Part shown: positions 13,923 to 16,842 of the stretch, piece by piece
Layout of the letters: each line of letters opens with the position of its first letter
How positions within the stretch are numbered: position 1 is the first letter of the stretch
Source of the DNA: Baffinella frigidus
Lineage: Eukaryota > Cryptophyceae > Cryptomonadales > Baffinellaceae
Assembly (NCBI GenBank): GCA_026770585.1
Contig: MU647847.1
Span: 1-16,842 of the forward strand
Length of the DNA: 16,842 nt
Direction: 5' to 3'
Notes under the pieces: generated by a model
Database searches by the model: none
Told to the model about the DNA's origin: nothing
The model's input: the letters and a program-made list of their open reading frames with translations, nothing else
Made by a program: the position numbers and the translations under genes

Positions 13923-14302
13923 TCCGTCGCTCGCTACAATACTTGTACGCACCCTACAACACTTATACGCTCTCTACAATACTTATACGATCTCTACAAC
14001 ACTTACATGTGAATCCCCTATAATACTTGTGAGCTACTCTCCGTATAAGTGTTGTAGAAAGTATTATAAAGGGCGTAGAAGGATAGTAGAGAGCGTAGAA
14101 GTATTGTAGAGAGGCTATAAGTATTGTAGAGAGCCTCGCCGAGCAGGCCACCGAGGTCTTCAAGTACTCTCCTTATAAAGTATTGTAGAGGGCGTATAAG
14201 TGTTGTACATAGCGTTTCAGTATTGTACATAGCGTACAAGTATTCTAGAACGCGTACAATATTGTAGCGAGCTTACAAGTGAGTACTGTAGAGAGCGACG
14301 GA
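13923..14302. repeat. bidirectional array of ~21-bp CTCTCTACAATACTTATACG units
   Basis: From 13,923 to about 14,040 the units read CTACAATACTTGTACGC and similar. From about 14,040 to 14,302 they read as the reverse complement (CGTATAAGTATTGTAGAGAG). The outer ends match each other as inverted repeats (CCGTCGCTCGCTACAATAC and GTACTGTAGAGAGCGACGG), giving one large imperfect foldback. CTACTCTCCGTATAAG (14,033) and GTACTCTCCTTATAAAG (14,164) show that units derive from the intron start at 13,849. Confidence 0.75.
14131..14172 (+). pseudogene. copy of the 13.8-kb exon end embedded in the array
   Basis: GAGCCTCGCCGAGCAGGCCA and CCGAGGTCTTCAAGTACTCTCC repeat the last ~35 bases of the exon at 13,799 together with its intron start. 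The translation is SLAEQATEVFK against SLAEQATEVVR. The start of the exon is replaced by array sequence (TTGTAGAGAG), and the donor CAG|GT has become CAA|GT. It could be a decayed duplicate exon or a low-use one. Confidence 0.6.
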
Positions 14303-14560
14303 TAGTGCCTGAAGACTGCGACCCCAAACCCATCTCAGGATCATAACCTGTTGGTACTAATAACCTGTTGTCCCCCCTCTAGAGTCCCGAACCATCCTGG
14401 AGCCATTTGTTTTAAAACCCTTTTACGGCAACATTTGGCCACGTGATCAGATTTTACAACTAATGTTTTAGGGGTTAGGTATTCACAACCTGTCTCTCCA
14501 AGAACCCTGAGCCATAACCTGTGCAGGACGGCGTGCGGCGTCCTCCCGGAACCGGCCACT
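14303..14560. other. unassigned stretch
   Basis: Nothing recognised. AACCTGTTGGTACTAATAAC and similar AACCTG motifs recur loosely at 14,346-14,530. Confidence 0.4.
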
Positions 14561-14608
14561 TAGGGCGACACCGGCCACTTAGGACGAGACCGGCCACTTA
14601 GGACCTAA
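14561..14608. repeat. three direct copies of the family B tip
   Basis: CCGGCCACTTAGGGCGACA, CCGGCCACTTAGGACGAGA and CCGGCCACTTAGGACCTAA are tandem, about 19 bp apart. GGCCACTTA(A)GG is the terminal motif of family B, here without any B core. Confidence 0.65.
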
Positions 14609-14630
14609 AACTCCGGTCACGTCGGTCTTC

Positions 14631-14725
14631 GGTGGGACACAACACCGAACGTGTTGGTAGTAGGCAGGACACGACACGGGACGTGTCGGTAGGTGGCAGG
14701 ACACGACAGAGGACGTGTTGAGTCA
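14631..14725. repeat. three 32-bp tandem units with stem-loops
   Basis: Units begin near 14,631, 14,663 and 14,695 (GGTGGGACAC, GGCAGGACACG, GGCAGGACACG). Each holds a stem-loop with a 5-base loop: CAACAC/GTGTTG in the first, CGACAC/GTGTCG in the second, and a mismatched form in the third. Confidence 0.65.
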
Positions 14726-14726
14726 G

Positions 14727-14865
14727 CCACCAGCCCTGCGAGGCGGACCAAATCGACATTTTTTTGGAGCCATTTCCTCGGGTGGCACATTCGTTTTCGA
14801 AGGTGCCGCCCGAGGAATTGGCGCATGCTCCAGCCTCGATTAGGTCCGCCTCGGAGGGCTGGTGG
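14727..14865. repeat. 139-bp near-continuous hairpin
   Basis: The outer arms CCACCAGCCCTGCGAGGCGG... and ...CCGCCTCGGAGGGCTGGTGG agree at about 28 of 30 positions. The inner arms CCTCGGGTGGCAC and GTGCCGCCCGAGG pair with one G-T wobble on the transcribed + strand. The apex TTCG-TTTT-CGAA also pairs. Only small asymmetric loops (near 14,757-14,763 and 14,822-14,834) interrupt it. Its ends do not match families A or B. It could be a MITE or the source of a long hairpin RNA. Confidence 0.75.
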
Positions 14866-14888
14866 AGGGCCCGCGCGAAGCCTGGTCT

Positions 14889-14972
14889 GGGGTTTATGGT
14901 TTATGGTTCATGGTTTATGGGTTATGGTTTATGGTTTACGGTTTATGGTTCACGGTTTATGGTTTATGGTTC
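14889..14972. repeat. TTTATGG telomere-variant tract
   Basis: About eleven degenerate 7-8 bp units of GGTTTATGG, GGTTCATGG and GGTTTACGG type. They resemble TTTAGGG with A-to-AT changes and are internal, not a chromosome end. The WFMVYGL-like translation is an artefact. Confidence 0.8.
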
Positions 14973-15057
14973 AGGGGTTGGAGTTGAGAGCCGCGCGCCA
15001 CAGCGGGAGGGAGAGCGCTGCTGGTGCCGACCACCTTAAGTTGCGAACTACTCCTTA

Positions 15058-15310
15058 AGTCACTTATGACACGGCCACGATTGCCCCCCCCCCAACCCCG
15101 ACGGAGGCTGTGTCTGAGTACAGGGGTACCTCGCTCATAAGAAATCAACCCCCCCTAGAACCCTACAGTAGGACCATGCCTAGGGCCCTACGGTGGTCCT
15201 GGGGGGGGGGCGGTTTCTTGCGAGCGAGGTACCCCTGTAGGAGCGCTGAGAGAGGTCATGCGCACTCTACACGTTGTGTACGACACGGCCGCGATGCTTG
15301 CCCCCCCAAC
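15058..15310 (+). repeat. GACGGAGGCTGTGTCTGAGTA repeat unit, copy 1 (with A insertion)
   Basis: CGACGGAGGCTGTGTCTGAG-TA, then GGAGCGCTGAGAGAGGTCAT, CTACACGTTGTGTACGACAC and GGCCGCGATGCTTGCCCCCC. Copies of the unit's two halves recur at 15,454-15,500 and 15,628-15,694. The A element at 15,121 interrupts this copy only. Confidence 0.75.
15121..15236. mobile_element. family A MITE (116 bp) with a neighbouring empty site
   Basis: Intact ends, TA on both sides (15,119-15,120; 15,237-15,238). The paralogous unit at 15,628-15,670 reads GTGTCTGAG-TA-GGAGCGCTG without the element, giving the exact pre-insertion sequence. Confidence 0.93.
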
Positions 15311-15454
15311 CGCTAGGAACACGCAAGACAGTCACGACCGACCGTCTGGCTTCGTGGAACAGCCCCGCCGGCAGGCTCGTGAACGCCCACGTGACCGGTC
15401 ACGCGGACGCCGAAGCCAGACGGTCGGTCGTGACTGTCTTGCGTGTTCCTAGCG
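15311..15454. mobile_element. foldback element with perfect 42-44-bp arms
   Basis: The arm 15,313-15,354 (CTAGGAACACGCAAGACAGT...) is the exact reverse complement of 15,411-15,452. CG on both outer sides extends the pairing to 44 bp. The 56-base middle includes the 12-bp palindrome GTGACCGGTCAC. It interrupts a repeat whose halves (TGTGTACGACACGGCCGCGA) stand on both sides. Perfect arms imply a very recent origin or conversion. Confidence 0.8.
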
Positions 15455-15526
15455 TACACGTTGTGTACGACACGGCCGCGATGCTTGCCCCCCCAACCCC
15501 AGCTCATCTCCGAGGGTGTGTTTGCA

Positions 15527-15531
<5 letters not shown>

Positions 15532-15566
<35 letters not shown>

Positions 15567-15572
15567 TCTCCC

Positions 15573-15614
<42 letters not shown>

Positions 15615-15630
15615 CTCTCTCTCTCTCCCG
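15532..15630. repeat. CT microsatellite, about 98 bp
   Basis: This is an almost pure CT tract with occasional CC and TT. Reading frames give runs of SL on one strand and RE on the other; none is a gene. Confidence 0.9.
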
Positions 15631-15757
15631 ACGGAGGCTGTGTCTGAGTAGGAGCGCTGAGAGAGGTGATGCGAACTCTACACGTTGTGTACGAACGCCA
15701 TGCAACCCCCCCAGGGAGGCTAGGGTTTGGCAGAGACGACGGGAGAGGTCTGCGCTG

Positions 15758-15780
15758 CTGAGAGAGAGAGAGAGAGAGAG

Positions 15781-15823
<43 letters not shown>
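15758..15823. repeat. GA microsatellite, about 65 bp
   Basis: This is an almost pure GA tract, the complement of the CT tract 130 bases upstream. The two could pair as an inverted repeat, with 15,631-15,757 as the loop. Confidence 0.9.
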
Positions 15824-15826
<3 letters not shown>

Positions 15827-15865
15827 GGGTGACTCGAAAATACATACATACATGCAAACACAAGT

Positions 15866-15904
15866 TACACGGGGGTGGTCCTTCATGTAAGGTGAAAGCA
15901 CCGT
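15866..15904 (+). repeat. short dispersed repeat also at 16,297-16,328
   Basis: CACGGGGGTGGTCC...GTAAGGTGAAAGCACCGTT corresponds to CACGGGGGAGGTCGTAAGGTGAAAGCACCGTT at 16,297 with a small deletion. A perfect 14-bp palindrome CGCACCTAGGTGCG lies nearby at 15,951-15,964. Confidence 0.55.
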
Positions 15905-15987
15905 TCGTTTGGACTACGGCAGGAACTAAGTTCCTACTAGGTTCCTAGTTCGCACCTAGGTGCGTGACCTCATCCGCGAGCAACCTT

Positions 15988-16182
15988 TATCCCGTAAGTG
16001 GCGAGCCAGCCACACACCGGGCTACGGAGGGATTTTCGGGCGCTGTGTGGTTAGGGCGATTATTCGCTCGAGCTCGAAAGAAGGTTTTTTCGCGCTCGAA
16101 AGAAGGTTTTTTCGGACTTCCAAGGGATTTTGAATAACCTCGAAAGAAATTTTTTTCGGACTTCCCCTAAGCGACAAGACCT
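15988..16182. mobile_element. degraded family B region with three hairpin-like repeats
   Basis: TTATCCCGTAAGTGGCGAGC resembles the B left end and GGGCGATTATTCGCTC the B inner hairpin. Three direct units, CTCGAAAGAAGGTTTTTTCG (16,072), again at 16,093 and CTCGAAAGAAATTTTTTTCG (16,140), each self-complementary, follow. CCTAGGACCCTACGGTAGG then ends the block near 16,199. Confidence 0.45.
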
Positions 16183-16199
16183 AGGACCCTACGGTAGGC

Positions 16200-16330
16200 A
16201 ACCCGCAGGGACATAGGGGGGCTCCGACGGATAAGGTAACGGAAACTGGGGTATTTCCTGCCCAAAAATCCCTTCGCAGCCCTCTGTGCGGATTGCACGG
16301 GGGAGGTCGTAAGGTGAAAGCACCGTTTAT
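16200..16330 (+). repeat. repeat family E, copy 2
   Basis: Same order of motifs as at 4202-4300 (GGGACATAGGGGGGCTCCGA, GGATAAGGTAACGGAAAC, AAAATCCCTTCGCAGCCC, TGTGCGG), then the short repeat shared with 15,866. Confidence 0.6.
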
Positions 16331-16340
16331 TGATCACAAA

Positions 16341-16444
16341 GCATAAGAAACTGCCCCCCCCCCTAGGACCACCCTAGGGCCCTAGGCATGGGCTTACTGT
16401 AGGGTCCCAGGGGGAGGCGATTTCTTATGAGCGAGGTACCTCTG
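16341..16444. mobile_element. family A MITE, left tip missing
   Basis: It begins GCATAAGAAACTGCC, lacking the first ~16 bases. Core and right end are complete (TTATGAGCGAGGTACCTCTG) and TA follows at 16,445-16,446. Confidence 0.8.
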
Positions 16445-16555
16445 TACCTCGCTTATCAGAAGCCGCCTCCCCCTAGGACCCTACAGTAGGGCTATGCCTA
16501 GGGCCCTACGGTGGTCCTGGGGGGGTGGGCGTTTCTTATGAGCGAGGTACCCCTG
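16445..16555. mobile_element. family A MITE fused to the preceding copy
   Basis: The left end starts at TACCTCGCTTATCAGAAG, overlapping the TA of its neighbour and lacking CAGGGG. The core is in the opposite orientation to the neighbour. The right end is intact, followed by TA (16,556-16,557). Confidence 0.8.
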
Positions 16556-16574
16556 TAGGAACCGCGCGTCGGCC

Positions 16575-16642
16575 TGTCCCTTAAGTGGCCGATTCCTTAA
16601 GTGGCGACCGACTTAAGTGGCGGCCGATTCCTTAAGTGGCGC
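16575..16642. repeat. four direct copies of CTTAAGTGGC (family B tip)
   Basis: CCCTTAAGTGGCCGATT, CCTTAAGTGGCGACCGA, CTTAAGTGGCGGCCGATT and CCTTAAGTGGCGCG follow each other every 15-19 bp with no B core between. Confidence 0.7.
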
Positions 16643-16797
16643 GCAGCCTATTGAGCCATTCCGGTCCTACTGAGGCCTGTGCGGAGCTGCCTAGACCCAC
16701 CGCGGGTGATGAGTGACTTAAGGAGTAGCTCACCACTTAAAGAATTCCTAGGGGCCTACGGTGGTCCTAGGGGGGCATGCGGATTATTGATGTCGAG
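16643..16797. other. unassigned stretch with an A/B core fragment
   Basis: GACTTAAGGAGTAGCTCACC and ACTTAAAGAATTCC carry more tip-like motifs. CCTAGGGGCCTACGGTGGTC followed by CTAGGGGGGC (16,747-16,775) is a core fragment without ends. Confidence 0.45.
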
Positions 16798-16799
16798 TA

Positions 16800-16842
16800 C
16801 AGGGGTACCTCGCTCACAAGGAGACCCCCCCCCCCCCCCCCC
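16800..16842. mobile_element. family A MITE cut by the window end
   Basis: TA (16,798-16,799), then CAGGGGTACCTCGCTCACAA and a C run to the last base. The remainder lies outside the window. Confidence 0.75.

Noticed and set aside
14889-14972. Telomere
   Set aside because: The units are TTTATGG variants, degenerate and internal, with unrelated sequence on both sides.
14693-15058. 121-codon + strand open frame
   Set aside because: It crosses a hairpin and the TTTATGG tract (WFMVHGL-type repeats); no coding evidence remains outside them.
15274-15901. Open frames with long SLSLSL or RERERE runs on both strands
   Set aside because: They are CT and GA microsatellites read as protein.

Overview
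Nuclear DNA of a eukaryote, almost certainly a photosynthetic protist. The base composition is uneven (GC-rich tracts beside an AT microsatellite). Introns are GT-AG, TTTAGGG-type telomere-like motifs (CCCTAAA on this strand) recur, and repeats fill nearly everything. The style suggests a repeat-laden alga (a prasinophyte such as Cymbomonas, a haptophyte or a dinoflagellate). That is a guess; no marker gene settles it. No rRNA, tRNA, CRISPR array or complete intronless gene is supported. Most open frames are by-products of repeats.

Layout. 1-300: possible 3' end of a gene entering from the left. 300-8,900: repeat territory. It holds short TIR elements (family A), retroposon-like units with a CCTAAAGGA tail (family C), a long inverted duplication (about 1,706-2,350), a 21-bp minisatellite organised into 168-bp higher-order units (about 2,758-3,685), and several perfect hairpins. 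8,900-12,160: the best gene signal, on the + strand. Three short exons (9,242-9,297; 10,290-10,362; 11,891-11,924) join in phase (1/1, then 2/2) and end at TAA. The encoded C-terminus is not recognised. A second copy of the last exon lies at 12,126-12,159. 13,799-13,848: another exon-like segment, with a partial copy at 14,131-14,172. 12,160-16,842: dense A and B miniature elements, hairpins, telomere-like and CT/GA microsatellites, and a perfect 42-bp-arm foldback.

Two things stand out. First, exon edges are echoed inside the flanking introns. The intron after exon 1 is a 142-bp tandem array carrying the exon's last bases plus a GT donor. The intron before exon 1 carries echoes of that exon's start. 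Exon 2 is duplicated on its acceptor side and echoed on its donor side. The last exon is duplicated with its stop. The exon at 13.8 kb is echoed downstream. The introns look as if they grew by tandem duplications spanning the splice junctions.

Second, family A (about 117 bp, ends CAGGGGTACCTCGCTC, TA target) can be proved mobile from this window alone. One copy sits in the central TA of another copy, and two others have near-identical empty sites nearby. Family B (about 100 bp, ends TCCCTTAAGTGGCC, also TA) has different ends but shares its inner core with A.
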